This document shows, one piece after another, positions 1 through 8,768 of a stretch of DNA of 64,000 nt. The position numbers and the translations under genes were made by a program. The DNA is from Chloroflexota bacterium. Its GTDB lineage: Bacteria > Chloroflexota > UBA6077 > JACCZL01. The notes beneath the pieces were generated by a model. That model had not been told where the DNA came from and did not search any database. It worked only from the letters and a program-made list of their open reading frames with translations. The first letter of the stretch is position 1; every line of letters begins with the position of its first letter. The stretch is from positions 1-64,000 of the forward strand of contig JADLFM010000165.1 of NCBI GenBank assembly GCA_020845495.1, in the 5' to 3' direction.

Positions 1-56
1 CGTCGACTCAATGCCCCGAACCGATCCGCCACTCGATCCAGTTCTGACGGGTCCAT
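1..56 (-). CDS. possible start of a gene running off the left edge
   Basis: An ATG at position 56 on the minus strand is preceded by a purine-rich stretch that could act as a ribosome binding site. The frame stays open to the edge and begins MDPSELDRVADRFGAL. Only about 18 codons are visible, so no family can be named and it may be chance. Confidence 0.2.
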   Translation of the reverse strand, partial: MDPSELDRVADRFGALSR

Positions 57-72
57 CCTCGCACCCCCGGCA

Positions 73-399
73 TCACGCCGCCACCCCCATGGTAGCTGGA
101 CGTAAGACCCGTCGTTGTAGTACTAGTCGGATGTCGCCGGGTAGCGCCTCGACGGCCATCTCGGCATCGGCGCACGACAGCGCCATCGTGTCGACGAGCG
201 CATCGGGACGGACGCTCGCGAGCGCTTCACGCAGCGCGGCGGTGTCCTGCCGATCGAGGTGCCGGTGCTCGACCGGCGGCAGGTCATCCGGCTCGGTGTG
301 CCCACGATGGACGACCTGCACCTCGTGGCCCGCAGCCACGAGATCCGCGAGGATCGCTCGCCCGATGAAGCGCGTTCCTCCGAGAACGACGACACGCAT
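73..399 (-). pseudogene. truncated NAD-dependent epimerase/dehydratase (SDR) N-terminus
   Basis: The first hundred residues are a clear extended-SDR Rossmann start: VVVLGGTRFIGRAIL is the GxxGxxG dinucleotide-binding loop, and LVDTMALSCADAE matches the region that leads to the beta strand before the active site. After GDIRLV the sequence turns into unrelated residues and stops at 108 aa, while the family is usually near 300 aa. The other two frames downstream do not restore the expected strand and Tyr-x3-Lys region, so a deletion or rearrangement is more likely than a single frameshift. It is divergent from the rpmH cluster, with the parS-like site between them. A short functional protein cannot be excluded. 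Confidence 0.6.
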
Positions 400-467
400 G
401 CTGCCTACCTCCTCGCTGTCGGCGATACCCGCCCCACGCCGGGCTCTGCTGTGATTCGGAGAGCCGA

Positions 468-483
468 CGTTTCACGTGAAACG
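468..483. promoter_or_regulatory. parS: parS-like ParB binding site
   Basis: CGTTTCACGTGAAACG is a perfect 16-bp palindrome. Its 14-bp core GTTTCACGTGAAAC is identical to the core of the conserved bacterial parS consensus. It lies upstream of rpmH and about 4 kb from parA and parB, as expected for an origin-proximal centromere. Binding by this ParB is inferred. Confidence 0.85.
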
Positions 484-491
484 CTCCGTGT

Positions 492-521
492 TTGACGACC
501 TCTTTCCAGGGCCAGTACAAT
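492..521 (+). promoter_or_regulatory. sigma-70-type promoter for the rpmH cluster
   Basis: A TTGACG -35 box (492-497) and a TACAAT -10 box (516-521) are separated by 18 bases. They sit about 60 bases upstream of the rpmH GTG start. Both boxes are close to consensus in an otherwise GC-rich region. Confidence 0.65.
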
Positions 522-580
522 TCGCAGGCCAACACCACCTGCACGACTGTGCCCATTTTTCGAGACGGGAGCCCCTCGCG

Positions 581-718
581 GTGAAAAGAACCTATCAGCC
601 GAAGCGCGTGCCCCGAAAGCGCGAGCACGGCTTCCTCAAGCGCATGAGCAGCCCGGGCGGGCGCAACGTCCTTCGACGACGTCGTCTGCGGGGGCGCAAG
701 CGGCTCACGGTCGTCTAG
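581..718 (+). CDS. rpmH: 50S ribosomal protein L34
   Basis: This 45-residue very basic protein begins [20 protein letters not shown] and ends with an Arg/Lys-rich helix, the typical bL34 pattern (KRTYQP, then HGF). L34 is a small structural protein of the large ribosomal subunit that contacts 23S rRNA. The GTG at 581 is chosen because the family starts exactly at (M)KRTYQP; a longer in-frame start at 476 would add an unrelated leader that overlaps the parS-like site. It opens the conserved rpmH-rnpA-yidD-yidC-jag cluster. Confidence 0.97.
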   Translation: MKRTYQPKRVPRKREHGFLKRMSSPGGRNVLRRRRLRGRKRLTVV

Positions 719-739
719 CGTCAGCCCTCGGACCGTGGC

Positions 740-1165
740 ATGGCGATGCGACGCGGGCATCGGCTCCGGCGCAACGCCGATTTTCAACGGGTCCGTGCAG
801 CACGTCGCTCCTGGGGTCACCCGCTCCTCGTCCTGTACGTTGCACCGAACGAGGGCGGGTTGACCAGGCTTGGCATATCAGTGGGAAAGCGAGTGGGCAC
901 AGCAGTGGTACGCAACCGGGTGAAGCGGCGCGTCCGCGAAGCCGTCCGGGCGCACCTGGCCGAGCTTGCCCCCGCGCACGACCTCGTCTTCATCGCGCGG
1001 CCGTCGAGCGCGGCCGCCACATGGGACGACATGCGTACGGCCACCGAAGATCTCCTCCGCCGGGCGCGTATCTTGCCGCGTACCCGCGTACCGAGTGATA
1101 GTCGAAGCGTACCCGGCTCACCTGGTGAGGCTCGGCGTGTTCGCCCCCTCCCCGGCACGGCCTGA
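740..1165 (+). CDS. rnpA: ribonuclease P protein component
   Basis: This is the protein subunit of RNase P, which helps the catalytic RNA bind and cleave pre-tRNA 5' leaders. The start matches the family ([15 protein letters not shown]), and the RNR signature appears as [14 protein letters not shown] near residues 57-70, followed by DLVFIARP. The core ends near residue 110; the last 30 residues are an unconserved Arg/Pro-rich tail, so the product (141 aa) is slightly longer than usual. ATG 740 is used, with a second ATG two codons later. The stop overlaps an ATG that opens a low-complexity frame leading into yidD. Confidence 0.95.
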   Translation: MAMRRGHRLRRNADFQRVRAARRSWGHPLLVLYVAPNEGGLTRLGISVGKRVGTAVVRNRVKRRVREAVRAHLAELAPAHDLVFIARPSSAAATWDDMRTATEDLLRRARILPRTRVPSDSRSVPGSPGEARRVRPLPGTA

Positions 1166-1422
1166 TGCCGCCGGCCGACTCGCTCGCATCGGGGCGCCGC
1201 CGTCAGTCGCTCGCACCTCGCTCCGCGCCTCGCTCCACGCCTCGTAGGACACCGCCTCAGACACCGCCATCGCCGTCCTGGATGCCATCCGTGCCCAGAC
1301 TACCTGTACCGACACCCTCCGCGCTGAACCCGGAACCGTGGGCGCCGCCCACGCCGACACCCGAACCATGGACACCACCCCAGACCACGTCCGAACGTAC
1401 GACCTTCAGTGCACTAACACCG

Positions 1423-1632
1423 ATGCGTGCACTCGCGCTACTCTCGATCAGGATGTACCAGTGCACCCTCTCTCGGCTGTTGCCGCCGGCCTGCCGTTTC
1501 TGGCCGACCTGCTCCCGCTACGCCTACGAGGCGATCGACCGCTACGGCGTGATCCAGGGCGGCTGGATGGCGCTTCGACGACTGGCCCGCTGTCACCCGT
1601 TCCACCCGGGCGGGTACGACCCGGTGCCCTGA
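1423..1632 (+). CDS. yidD: membrane protein insertion efficiency factor YidD
   Basis: The 69-residue product matches YidD: an amphipathic start ([20 protein letters not shown]), the Cys-containing [15 protein letters not shown] motif, then [19 protein letters not shown]. YidD is a small membrane-associated protein that aids Sec/YidC-dependent insertion. The reading frame is open back to an ATG at 1165 that overlaps the rnpA stop, which would add 86 Pro/Thr/Ser-rich residues. The ATG at 1423 is preferred because it gives the normal family length. yidC follows within 30 bases. Confidence 0.9.
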   Translation: MRALALLSIRMYQCTLSRLLPPACRFWPTCSRYAYEAIDRYGVIQGGWMALRRLARCHPFHPGGYDPVP

Positions 1633-1660
1633 TGAGCGCACCACTCCGGGAGGGTTGCCG

Positions 1661-2563
1661 GTGAACCCCTTCGACGTCTTCTTGCCGGTTTGGCAGCCGT
1701 TCGTCGCCATCCTCGAGGCTGGCCTGCGCGAGCTTGCCTTGCTTACCGGCAGCGGCGGTATGGCCATCATCCTCTTCACGATCTTCCTCAAGCTGATTCT
1801 CCTGCCGCTCAGCTTGATGCAGACCAAGAGCATGAAGGCGATGCAGGCGATCGGCCCCGAACTGGCCGAGATCAAGAAGAAATACCCGAAAGATCGAGAA
1901 CGGCTCGCTCAGGAGCAGATGCGCCTGTACAAGGAGAACGGCGTCAACCCGGCCGCCGGCTGCCTCCCGATGATCCCGATGATGGTCGTGCTGATCGGGC
2001 TGTACCAGGCGCTCAATCAACTGGCGCACTCCGACCTGCCGACCGATCAGGCATTCCGGGACAGCTTCCTCTGGATCCCGAACCTCAACCAGCCGGACAT
2101 CGTGGGCCACATCGCGGGTATCGCGATCCCAGGGCTTCTGCCCATCTTGATGCTTGTTACGCAGCTTGCTTACGGCCGCATGACGCCCATGAGCGGGTCG
2201 CCCGACGATTCGCAGCAGCAGATGATGCAGCGCATGACGACGTACTTCATGCCGTTCATGCTCTTCTTCTTCAGCTTCAACTTCCCGGCCGGGCTGGTCG
2301 TGTACTGGGTCATCAGCAATATCTTCGAGGTCGTCCGGATGGGCGCCACGGTCAGTTGGGATCCCCTCAAGCCTGCTGCCATCATGAGCAGCGTTGGCGG
2401 CCTGACGGCGCTCTCGTCCCCGTTTGCGCGTGACACTTCCGCGCCCGCGCCGCGGCGCAAAATTTCCGACGACGAGTCGGACTCCAACTCCGTGAACCCG
2501 CCGCCCGGTCGCCCACCGGGCGGGAGCCGCAAGAAGAAAGGGAAGCGTGGTGGAAAGCGTTGA
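1661..2563 (+). CDS. yidC: membrane protein insertase YidC/OxaA
   Basis: A five-helix insertase of about 300 residues that places proteins into the cytoplasmic membrane. It has the 60KD_IMP/OxaA core: GGMAIILFTIFLKLILLPLS (first core helix with its Arg/Lys-flanked groove), the cytoplasmic hairpin with MKAMQAIGPELAEIKKKYPKD, NPAAGCLPMIPMM, and FFSFNFPAGLVVYWVISN. There is no large periplasmic P1 domain, as is normal outside Gram-negatives. The C-terminus is basic (RKKKGKRGGKR), as in ribosome-binding tails. GTG 1661 is chosen over TTG 1655 because a GGGAGGG site ends right before the TTG and is well spaced from the GTG. Its 3' end overlaps khpB. Confidence 0.95.
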   Translation: MNPFDVFLPVWQPFVAILEAGLRELALLTGSGGMAIILFTIFLKLILLPLSLMQTKSMKAMQAIGPELAEIKKKYPKDRERLAQEQMRLYKENGVNPAAGCLPMIPMMVVLIGLYQALNQLAHSDLPTDQAFRDSFLWIPNLNQPDIVGHIAGIAIPGLLPILMLVTQLAYGRMTPMSGSPDDSQQQMMQRMTTYFMPFMLFFFSFNFPAGLVVYWVISNIFEVVRMGATVSWDPLKPAAIMSSVGGLTALSSPFARDTSAPAPRRKISDDESDSNSVNPPPGRPPGGSRKKKGKRGGKR

Positions 2564-3368
2564 GGCGACCGGCCGGTCCGTCGATGAGGCGATCGAGAAC
2601 GCCCTCGACGAGCTTGGGCTGGAACGGGATGAAGTCACCGTCGAAGTGCTCGGCCAGGGCGGCGCCGGCCGGCCGGCCCACGTGCGAGTCACCCCACTCG
2701 AAGGCATCGAGCTCGAGGACGACGAGGAGTATGACGAGGACGAAGAGCTCGAGGACGAACTGGATGAGGATGAGGAGTACGACGACGAGGCGGAGGAGGA
2801 AGCCGGAGACGAAGGTACCGAGCGGTCAGCTCGGATCGTCGCCGCTGACGTGACCTCCGCCCCGCCCGAAGTCCGCGCTGCCGCTGACATCGCCGCGGAC
2901 GTGCTCGTCGAAGTGCTCGATCTGATGGAGCTCCCCAGTGACGTCCAGATCGACAGCGTGACGGATGACGACGGCCTGCCGAGCATCGAACTAAGCATCC
3001 ACGGTCAGTACGGCGGCATTCTGATCGGGCGGCACGGTGAGACGCTCGCAGCACTCCAGTTCCTGCTCGGACTGATGACCGGCAAGCGAGCCGGTCGGCG
3101 CGTCCGCGTTCTGATCGACGTTGAGGGATACCGCGAGCGCCGTGCCCGACTGCTCCGCGACATCGCGCTGCGGGCCGCCGAACGCGCTCAACGCTACCGT
3201 CAGCCGATTTTCCTCGACCCGATGCTGCCGGCCGAGCGCCGGATCGTCCACCTCGCGCTCGCCGATCATCCCGGCGTCTCGACTCACAGCGTCGGTGAAG
3301 GCGACAGCCGTCGCGTCGTCATCTCTCCGCGCCAGGCGCAGCGCTTCGGCGGTTACGGTGCCCGCTGA
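2547..3368 (+). CDS. khpB: RNA-binding protein KhpB/Jag (Jag_N-KH-R3H)
   Basis: Residues 1-50 form a Jag_N domain (VEATGRSVDEAIENALDELG). A highly acidic linker of about 40 residues follows (Glu/Asp runs near residues 56-90). The KH domain spans roughly 110-200, with the GGILIGRHGETL loop, and the R3H domain ends the protein (PAERRIVHLALADHPGVSTHSVGEG, split here only for description). The family binds RNA and influences cell elongation in Gram-positives. The start (GTG 2547) lies inside yidC behind an AAGAAAGGGAAG ribosome site, so translation is probably coupled. The acidic linker is unusually long and charged for the family. Confidence 0.93.
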   Translation: MVESVEATGRSVDEAIENALDELGLERDEVTVEVLGQGGAGRPAHVRVTPLEGIELEDDEEYDEDEELEDELDEDEEYDDEAEEEAGDEGTERSARIVAADVTSAPPEVRAAADIAADVLVEVLDLMELPSDVQIDSVTDDDGLPSIELSIHGQYGGILIGRHGETLAALQFLLGLMTGKRAGRRVRVLIDVEGYRERRARLLRDIALRAAERAQRYRQPIFLDPMLPAERRIVHLALADHPGVSTHSVGEGDSRRVVISPRQAQRFGGYGAR

Positions 3369-4500
3369 ACCCGGCATCCCGCCTGCCGGCTCTGATGTTC
3401 CGGGCCGTTCACCCCACGATTCCTCGGCCGGCTCACCCGAGACCGCCCGCCCTATCGACGTGGCGGCCTCGGGCGGTCGGCCGGCCGGCCGGGCGGGCGG
3501 GGCCGAGTTCGCCGGCGTTTTGGGCGGCACGCCGTCTCCGTCCACTGGCGGCGCGACAGCAGGAAGCGCGGCCGAGTCTGGGACTGCTGACGCCGAGACC
3601 GCGACGGACCTTGGAAAGGTCGACTATCTGGTCGTGGGCCACGTCAGCGTCGATGTCTTCAACAAGCGGCTGCTGCTCGGCGGCTCCGCGACGTACTCCG
3701 CGCTGACGGCCCAGCGGCTCGGCCAGCGCGTCGGGGTGCTCACTAGCGCGGACTTCGAGCCGCTGCTGATGGACACTCTCGTCGGCCGCGAGCAGTTTCG
3801 TCAGGCCGCCACGCCCATCCGCATCATCCGCGTTCCAACCCAATCCACCACGACATTCGTGAACCTGTATGAGGATGGCGTGCGCCATCAGGTCGTGCTC
3901 GGAGCTGCCGCACCGCTGCGGGCCGATCAGATTCCCCAGGAGTGGACGAGCGCACCGATCGTTCACCTCGCGCCGCTCGTGCAGGAAGTCGATCCGTCGA
4001 TCGTGGATCGCGTGCGCGGTGGCCTGATCGGCGTAACGCCGCAAGGGTGGATGCGCGTCTGGGCCGCCGAAGGCGATCGGCAGGGGCACGTGCGCGCGGT
4101 TCCCTGGGACTGTGCTGAGGCCATCCTCGCTCGCGCCGACGTTGTAGTCCTCAGCCCCGAAGACCTCGCCGATCCGAGCTTGCTAGACCACTATATCGCG
4201 CTCGCCCGACTCCTCATCGTTACCGAGAGCCGGCGGGGTGCCGTCGTCTACGAACGCGGGCAACAGCCCTGGCGTTCGCTCGCCTTCAAGCCCGCTCGCG
4301 AGATCGATCCAACCGGCGCCGGCGACGTCTTCGCGACAGCCTTCTTTGTCGAGTACGGCCGCACCGGCGACCCACGCCGGAGCGCCGACTTCGCGAACTG
4401 CACAGCGTCGTTCGTGCTCGAAAAGCGGGCCTGGCAGGGTATTCCGTCCTCCGAGGCGGTCGCGGAGCGGCTGGCACGCGGGAAGCGGCGCGGAGCGTAG
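3358..4500 (+). CDS. PfkB-family sugar kinase
   Basis: The C-terminal 290 residues are a PfkB/ribokinase-type kinase. They begin VDYLVVGHVSVDVF, contain LLLGGSATYSALTAQRLG in place of the usual Gly-Gly sugar-binding segment, and end with DPTGAGDVFATAFF, where the GAGD motif holds the catalytic Asp and the anion hole. The sugar substrate cannot be told from sequence. The N-terminus is uncertain. GTG 3358 overlaps the khpB stop and gives about 85 low-complexity Pro/Gly/Ala residues before the domain, and a later GTG could be used. The frame extends further upstream only as a shadow of khpB. The gene sits where mnmE/mnmG/rsmG are found in many bacteria. Confidence 0.8.
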   Translation: MPAEPGIPPAGSDVPGRSPHDSSAGSPETARPIDVAASGGRPAGRAGGAEFAGVLGGTPSPSTGGATAGSAAESGTADAETATDLGKVDYLVVGHVSVDVFNKRLLLGGSATYSALTAQRLGQRVGVLTSADFEPLLMDTLVGREQFRQAATPIRIIRVPTQSTTTFVNLYEDGVRHQVVLGAAAPLRADQIPQEWTSAPIVHLAPLVQEVDPSIVDRVRGGLIGVTPQGWMRVWAAEGDRQGHVRAVPWDCAEAILARADVVVLSPEDLADPSLLDHYIALARLLIVTESRRGAVVYERGQQPWRSLAFKPAREIDPTGAGDVFATAFFVEYGRTGDPRRSADFANCTASFVLEKRAWQGIPSSEAVAERLARGKRRGA

Positions 4501-4503
4501 CCG

Positions 4504-5604
4504 GTGGACGATCGCCAAACGGCCGCCGAGGCCGCGCCGGTTCGCGGGCCTGCTTCGGCACGTGCTGTCTCCACCGTCCGCCGGGCTGCATCCCCGTTGA
4601 TCGAGGAGCGCCCGTCGACTGCGGGGTCCTCGCCTAGTAAGGTCATCACCATCGCCAACCAGAAGGGCGGTGTTGGCAAGACGACGACGGCCGTCAACCT
4701 CGGAGCTGAGCTTGCCGCTCGTGTCCGTGTGCTGCTCGTCGATCTCGACCCTCAGGCGAATGCGACGAGCTCACTCGGCCTCGACACCAGCGGGCAGGCC
4801 GGCTCAACCTACGACGTCCTCCTCGGGGACGCAGCGCTCGAAGAGATCGTGCTGCCGACGTCAGTCGACGGCCTGGATCTCGCTCCCTCGTCGCGAACGC
4901 TCGCTGGCGCTCAAGTCGAGCTCGTCGACGTGCCGGAGCGCGAGCGCCGTTTGCTTCACGCGCTCGCGCCGCTCGTTGCCCGAGGCGCCGCCGCGGACAC
5001 CCGCCGCTACGATCTCATCCTGATCGATACACCCCCCTCGCTTGGCCTGCTGACCCTCAATGCGCTCGCGGCGTCCGACCATGTGCTGATCCCCGTACAG
5101 TGCGAGTACCTGGCGCTCGAAGGGCTCGGCCAGCTTGTCGAAACCCTCGAACTGGTGCGCGGCTCGCTGAACCCCCGGCTCGTCTTGATCGGCATCCTGC
5201 TGACGATGCTCGACTCCCGCACCAATCTGAGCGCCCAGGTGGCAGCCGAAGTTCGCCGCGTGTTCCCTGCTGCGACGTTCCGGACCGCCATCCCTCGCTC
5301 GGTCCGACTGAGTGAGGCGCCGAGCCACGGCCGCCCCATCAAGCTGTACGATCCGCCATCGCGCGGCGCGGCAGCCTATGCCGACCTTGCGGCCGAACTC
5401 GCCATCCGCCTCGGTCTACCTGCCCCCGCGCCTGCCCCCGCGCCTGCCCCTGCGTCTGCCACTCTGCCCGCCACATGCGACCGCCGCACGGACTCCCCGC
5501 CCTCTCGTGCTGTCGATCGTCCTACCGTGGCCGCCGTCGAGGCGAGCGAGGCAGGTGTGGACGCGGCTGGCGCGCGGGAAGCCGTAGAGCGGAGGCGTGT
5601 ATGA
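4504..5604 (+). CDS. parA: chromosome partitioning ATPase ParA/Soj
   Basis: A deviant Walker-A ATPase that works with ParB and parS in origin segregation. Walker A is [16 protein letters not shown] near residues 53-68, the A' motif is [16 protein letters not shown], and Walker B is [18 protein letters not shown]. The segment [17 protein letters not shown] is typical of chromosomal Soj proteins. It carries an unusual 45-residue N-terminal extension before the first beta strand and an Ala-Pro repeat plus variable tail of about 70 residues after the fold. GTG 4504 follows the kinase stop by three bases. The stop overlaps the parB ATG. Confidence 0.95.
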   Translation: MDDRQTAAEAAPVRGPASARAVSTVRRAASPLIEERPSTAGSSPSKVITIANQKGGVGKTTTAVNLGAELAARVRVLLVDLDPQANATSSLGLDTSGQAGSTYDVLLGDAALEEIVLPTSVDGLDLAPSSRTLAGAQVELVDVPERERRLLHALAPLVARGAAADTRRYDLILIDTPPSLGLLTLNALAASDHVLIPVQCEYLALEGLGQLVETLELVRGSLNPRLVLIGILLTMLDSRTNLSAQVAAEVRRVFPAATFRTAIPRSVRLSEAPSHGRPIKLYDPPSRGAAAYADLAAELAIRLGLPAPAPAPAPAPASATLPATCDRRTDSPPSRAVDRPTVAAVEASEAGVDAAGAREAVERRRV

Positions 5605-6470
5605 ACGCGCCATCCAGACGTGGGCTCGGGCGCGGGCTAGGTGCGCTGATCCCCCAGGGTGGGGCCAGGACTGACTTGCCCGAAGTTGACATCGACCGGA
5701 TCGTGCCGAACCCATTTCAGCCGCGCCTCGTGGTGGACGAGGCAGCCCTCGAAGAGTTGGCCGACTCGATCCGCGAGCATGGAGTGTTGCAACCGCTGAT
5801 CGTCACGAAGACTGATGATGAGCGGTATGCACTGATCGCCGGCGAGCGGCGTTGGCGAGCGGCCCGTGCAGCCGGCCTCCTGAGCGTGCCCATTGTCGTC
5901 AAGGAAGCGACGCCACGCCAACGACTCGAGCTCGCGCTCGTCGAGAACCTTCAGCGCCAGGATTTAGGCCCGCTCGAGACGGCCCAGGCGTACCGCCAGT
6001 TGATTGACGAGCACGGGCTGACGCAGGAGCACGTTGCCGAGCGCGTCGGCAAGAGTCGAGCGGCAGTGGCGAACGCGCTGCGGCTGCTCCAACTGCCTCC
6101 CGATGCTCGCGATGCCCTGGTGGCTGGCACGCTCACCGAGGGGCATGCTCGGGCGATCCTGACCGGCACCGGCATCGAGGCCCGGGCGTTCCTCCTTCGG
6201 GCCATCGTCGAGCAGGGGCTGTCGGTTCGGCAGGCCGAGGAGCTCGCGCGGCGTCTGAACGCCGCCGAAGCTGAGGTCGAGGCTCGCCGCACCCGGTCCG
6301 CCCGCGAGGCCGCGCCGGACGTGTCCGCACTGGAGGATCGGTTCCGGCAGGCACTTGGCACGAAAGTCCAGTTGTTCCGGGGCCGTCGTGGCGGTCGGCT
6401 GGTGATCCACTTCTTCTCGGACGACGAGCTCAACGGCCTGTACGACGCGATCTGCGGCCCCGACGAGTAG
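5601..6470 (+). CDS. parB: chromosome partitioning protein ParB/Spo0J
   Basis: ParB is a CTP-dependent clamp that loads at parS. This 289-residue product starts [13 protein letters not shown], the short Arg-rich ParA-stimulating peptide. The N-terminal domain has VPNPFQPR and the CTP-binding [12 protein letters not shown] (C-motif region, near residues 85-96). The helix-turn-helix region follows ([24 protein letters not shown]), and the C-terminal dimerisation domain includes [23 protein letters not shown] 5601 overlaps the parA stop (ATGA). The parS-like site at 468-483 is its likely target. Confidence 0.96.
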   Translation: MNAPSRRGLGRGLGALIPQGGARTDLPEVDIDRIVPNPFQPRLVVDEAALEELADSIREHGVLQPLIVTKTDDERYALIAGERRWRAARAAGLLSVPIVVKEATPRQRLELALVENLQRQDLGPLETAQAYRQLIDEHGLTQEHVAERVGKSRAAVANALRLLQLPPDARDALVAGTLTEGHARAILTGTGIEARAFLLRAIVEQGLSVRQAEELARRLNAAEAEVEARRTRSAREAAPDVSALEDRFRQALGTKVQLFRGRRGGRLVIHFFSDDELNGLYDAICGPDE

Positions 6471-6549
6471 CCGCGCTCCTCCCCATTTTCCACTCGCTTC
6501 CCCACTTGCCTGATGTGGCCGCCGTAGACGTCAAACATCAACGCAACTA

Positions 6550-8313
6550 CTACGGGCCGGCCACGTAAATATCCGACTGACCGAGCAGCGGGAGCGCGGC
6601 CGCCACGTCGCGCTCGAGCGCCCAGACGACGAGGGTCAGTTGAGCGCCGGTCCGGTAGAGGCCCAGCACGATAGCATCGGGGACGAGCACTGGCGTCCCG
6701 TTGCCGTGCGGCACGACGTGCAGTATGAGCCGTGCACCCGGCTGCACCCGATCGGTTACTCCCCCGGTCACCATCACCGTGACGACGCGGCGCGTAGGGT
6801 CGGAGCCAGGGAGAGAGCGCGGACCAAGCTGGTCGCTGCGAATCGGCGCTCCCACTGGGAGTGACTGAAAGGCGTACCGGTCAATCGCCTGGTCCACGGA
6901 AGTCAGCACGCCCGGCTCTCCCACCGCGTCGCGGAGCGCGATGTCTTCCTGGCGAATCGGCTGAAATGGCTGGAGGCCATCCGGCCTTCGGACGATGACT
7001 TGTGACACGAGTGTCGGATCTGGTGCTGAAAGCTCCAGGGCCGTCGTCTCGACGACCTGATCCTTCGCGATCGGTCGCGCAGCACGCCAGCCAACGACCT
7101 GATAGGCTCGGACGGCCGCCTCCGGATCGAGCTCGCTCCAGTCGAGCCGGACGGCGTCTCGCGGCAGTACCTCGCCCGCCGCGATGTTACGGGTCGCGAG
7201 AACTTGCTCGCGGCGTACCTGCCGCTGGAGGATGGGTCGGCCCTGTGCGACGTCCTCTTCGATCCGCGCGCCAATCAGGACGCCGGGCGTCGTGGCGGAG
7301 TCATTCTCGGCGCTAATCGGCCCGAGCTTGACGTCTTCGGCAGCCAGCACGTCGCCGGCACGCAGGTCGTGCACGGCGATCGCGCCGTGCTGAACGGAGA
7401 GTAATTGCGAGGGGGCGAACGCTCCCAGCCCCGCCCGGATCGAGAGCCACGCCCCGAGCACGAGCAGACCGGCCATGAGCACGAGCCAGTTCCGCCGACG
7501 CCAGGCATCGTGCTTCCGCTTCACCTCATGGATGCCCTGCGCAACGAGCAGATCGCGAAGCGCAGTGCGGTGCAATGCCATGCTCCGCGCCACCCGCTGA
7601 CGCCCTGTCTCGACGGTCTGCTGCCGAAATTCGCCAATCGAGTGGACGCCGACGCGGCCGAGCCGAGCGGCGAGCGCGGCATCCGTCAGTTCCTCGATCG
7701 GGCGAAGCGCGTAGCGGACCACCTCGTCGTTCACGATTTCCTTGATGCGCACACCTGGCATGAGCGCCAGCGCCGGCTGTGACGCGAGCGCCCGGATCCC
7801 TAGATCCCGAATCTGTGCGCGCAGACCGGCGACGTTTGTGACGCCAATCGGTGCGAGCGCGCTCACCACGAGCGTAAGCGCCGGCTCCGTCGTCGGATTC
7901 GCGGCGGCGACGGCCGCCAGGGTGTGCGTGACTTCGGCGACTTCCGCCGCTGCCCGGCGGTCATCCCAATCCTTGTACGCAGCACGGAGAGCAGTGGGCG
8001 TATCGCCAGTCGCTCGTGACAGGCGCCCAATGCCCTTGTCTTCGCCAACTGCCTCCCACAGCGCATCGAGCGTGGGATACGTCATCAGGGCGAGGCGACG
8101 CCCGGCTCGGTCTCGGATATCTGGCAGCAGGACGCCGGCCTGTTCGGCAAGCTGGCGGAGAGCGTCAACCGTGACACCAGCCCGGATCGCAAGCCACGAA
8201 AGCCCGCGTTTCTGGATACACCAGGTAAGCTCCTCAGCAGTCGCGATATTGGCATGCTCGAGTTGCCGTGCGTCGTCAGGCTCGATGGACGCCAGTTCGA
8301 CCAGGTACGTCAT
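6550..8313 (-). CDS. HhH-repeat/SAF (CpaB-like) membrane protein of unknown function
   Basis: This 587-residue protein has two halves. Residues 1-270 are cytoplasmic by charge and hold several helical units resembling the DUF4332/helix-hairpin-helix type (IEPDDARQLEHANIATAEEL; LALMPGVRIKEIVNDEV). One transmembrane helix lies near 275-293 (LVLMAGLLVLGAWLSI) after KRKHDAWRRR. Outside, three SAF-like modules follow, near 310-367, 371-428 and 437-497, each with a pattern such as VHDLRAGDVLAAEDV or NIAAGEVLPRDAV. The last 80 residues resemble the end of CpaB/RcpC pilus proteins (VTVMVTGG, VQPGARLIL). It is the third gene of a minus-strand set of three. The function is unknown; a role in a surface assembly is only an analogy to CpaB. 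Confidence 0.75.
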   Translation of the reverse strand: MTYLVELASIEPDDARQLEHANIATAEELTWCIQKRGLSWLAIRAGVTVDALRQLAEQAGVLLPDIRDRAGRRLALMTYPTLDALWEAVGEDKGIGRLSRATGDTPTALRAAYKDWDDRRAAAEVAEVTHTLAAVAAANPTTEPALTLVVSALAPIGVTNVAGLRAQIRDLGIRALASQPALALMPGVRIKEIVNDEVVRYALRPIEELTDAALAARLGRVGVHSIGEFRQQTVETGRQRVARSMALHRTALRDLLVAQGIHEVKRKHDAWRRRNWLVLMAGLLVLGAWLSIRAGLGAFAPSQLLSVQHGAIAVHDLRAGDVLAAEDVKLGPISAENDSATTPGVLIGARIEEDVAQGRPILQRQVRREQVLATRNIAAGEVLPRDAVRLDWSELDPEAAVRAYQVVGWRAARPIAKDQVVETTALELSAPDPTLVSQVIVRRPDGLQPFQPIRQEDIALRDAVGEPGVLTSVDQAIDRYAFQSLPVGAPIRSDQLGPRSLPGSDPTRRVVTVMVTGGVTDRVQPGARLILHVVPHGNGTPVLVPDAIVLGLYRTGAQLTLVVWALERDVAAALPLLGQSDIYVAGP

Positions 8314-8444
8314 GCCGCGGCTCCCGGCGTCTTATTCATCGGCCCGATCGGTCGGCCGGGCGATACACATGTATGGTCGCGCCTCTTCAAAACGCCTTGA
8401 AGATGCCTACGCAGGGTGGCAGTCTGGACGATAGCAGGGCCATG

Positions 8445-8768
8445 CTAACCGTGGGGGCTGGTCGAGCCGCCACCGCTGCCAGCGTTGCCGCCCGAGCCAG
8501 GTAACTCGTTGGTCGCTGTCGGTGCCTTGTCGGTGCCGGAGGAGTCGTCCACCAGCCGGAATGACGCGTGGTCTGGGTTCCTGGCTGAGAACGACCGCGC
8601 CTCGTGTATCCATACTCGGACGTCCTCCGCTGGGACGGGGATGTCGGCGACGTATCGTTGCATGACCTCGGCACTCGCGTTGATGAGATTCCCGACGGTG
8701 ACGATTCTGGCACTCTTGAGCTTCGCGATAGCCTCGTGCGAAGCGCCTGGAAGTCGAAACTCGCCCAT
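8445..8768 (-). CDS. small DUF4332/HhH-like protein
   Basis: This 107-residue product has one helical unit like those of the neighbouring 587-residue protein (LPGASHEAIAKLKSARIVTV, then NLINASAEVMQRYV), followed by a Gly/Ser-rich tail. ATG 8768 follows a GGAGG-like site (AGGAGGGGTTCG on the minus strand). It lies between the two membrane proteins of the cassette, with gaps of about 120-130 bases on each side. No catalytic residues are visible; a protein- or DNA-binding role is possible but unproven. Confidence 0.65.
   Translation of the reverse strand: MGEFRLPGASHEAIAKLKSARIVTVGNLINASAEVMQRYVADIPVPAEDVRVWIHEARSFSARNPDHASFRLVDDSSGTDKAPTATNELPGSGGNAGSGGGSTSPHG

Noticed and set aside
400..600. 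Chromosomal origin with DnaA boxes
   Set aside because: No TTATCCACA-like boxes or AT-rich unwinding region were seen; only the parS-like site is supported.
1165..1422. In-frame N-terminal extension of YidD, overlapping the rnpA stop
   Set aside because: It is Pro/Thr/Ser-rich low complexity and would double the normal YidD length. It is noted as an alternative only.
1448..2998. Long minus-strand open frame opposite yidC and khpB
   Set aside because: It is a shadow of strong plus-strand genes; its Ser-rich start mirrors the acidic linker of khpB, and no domain is visible.
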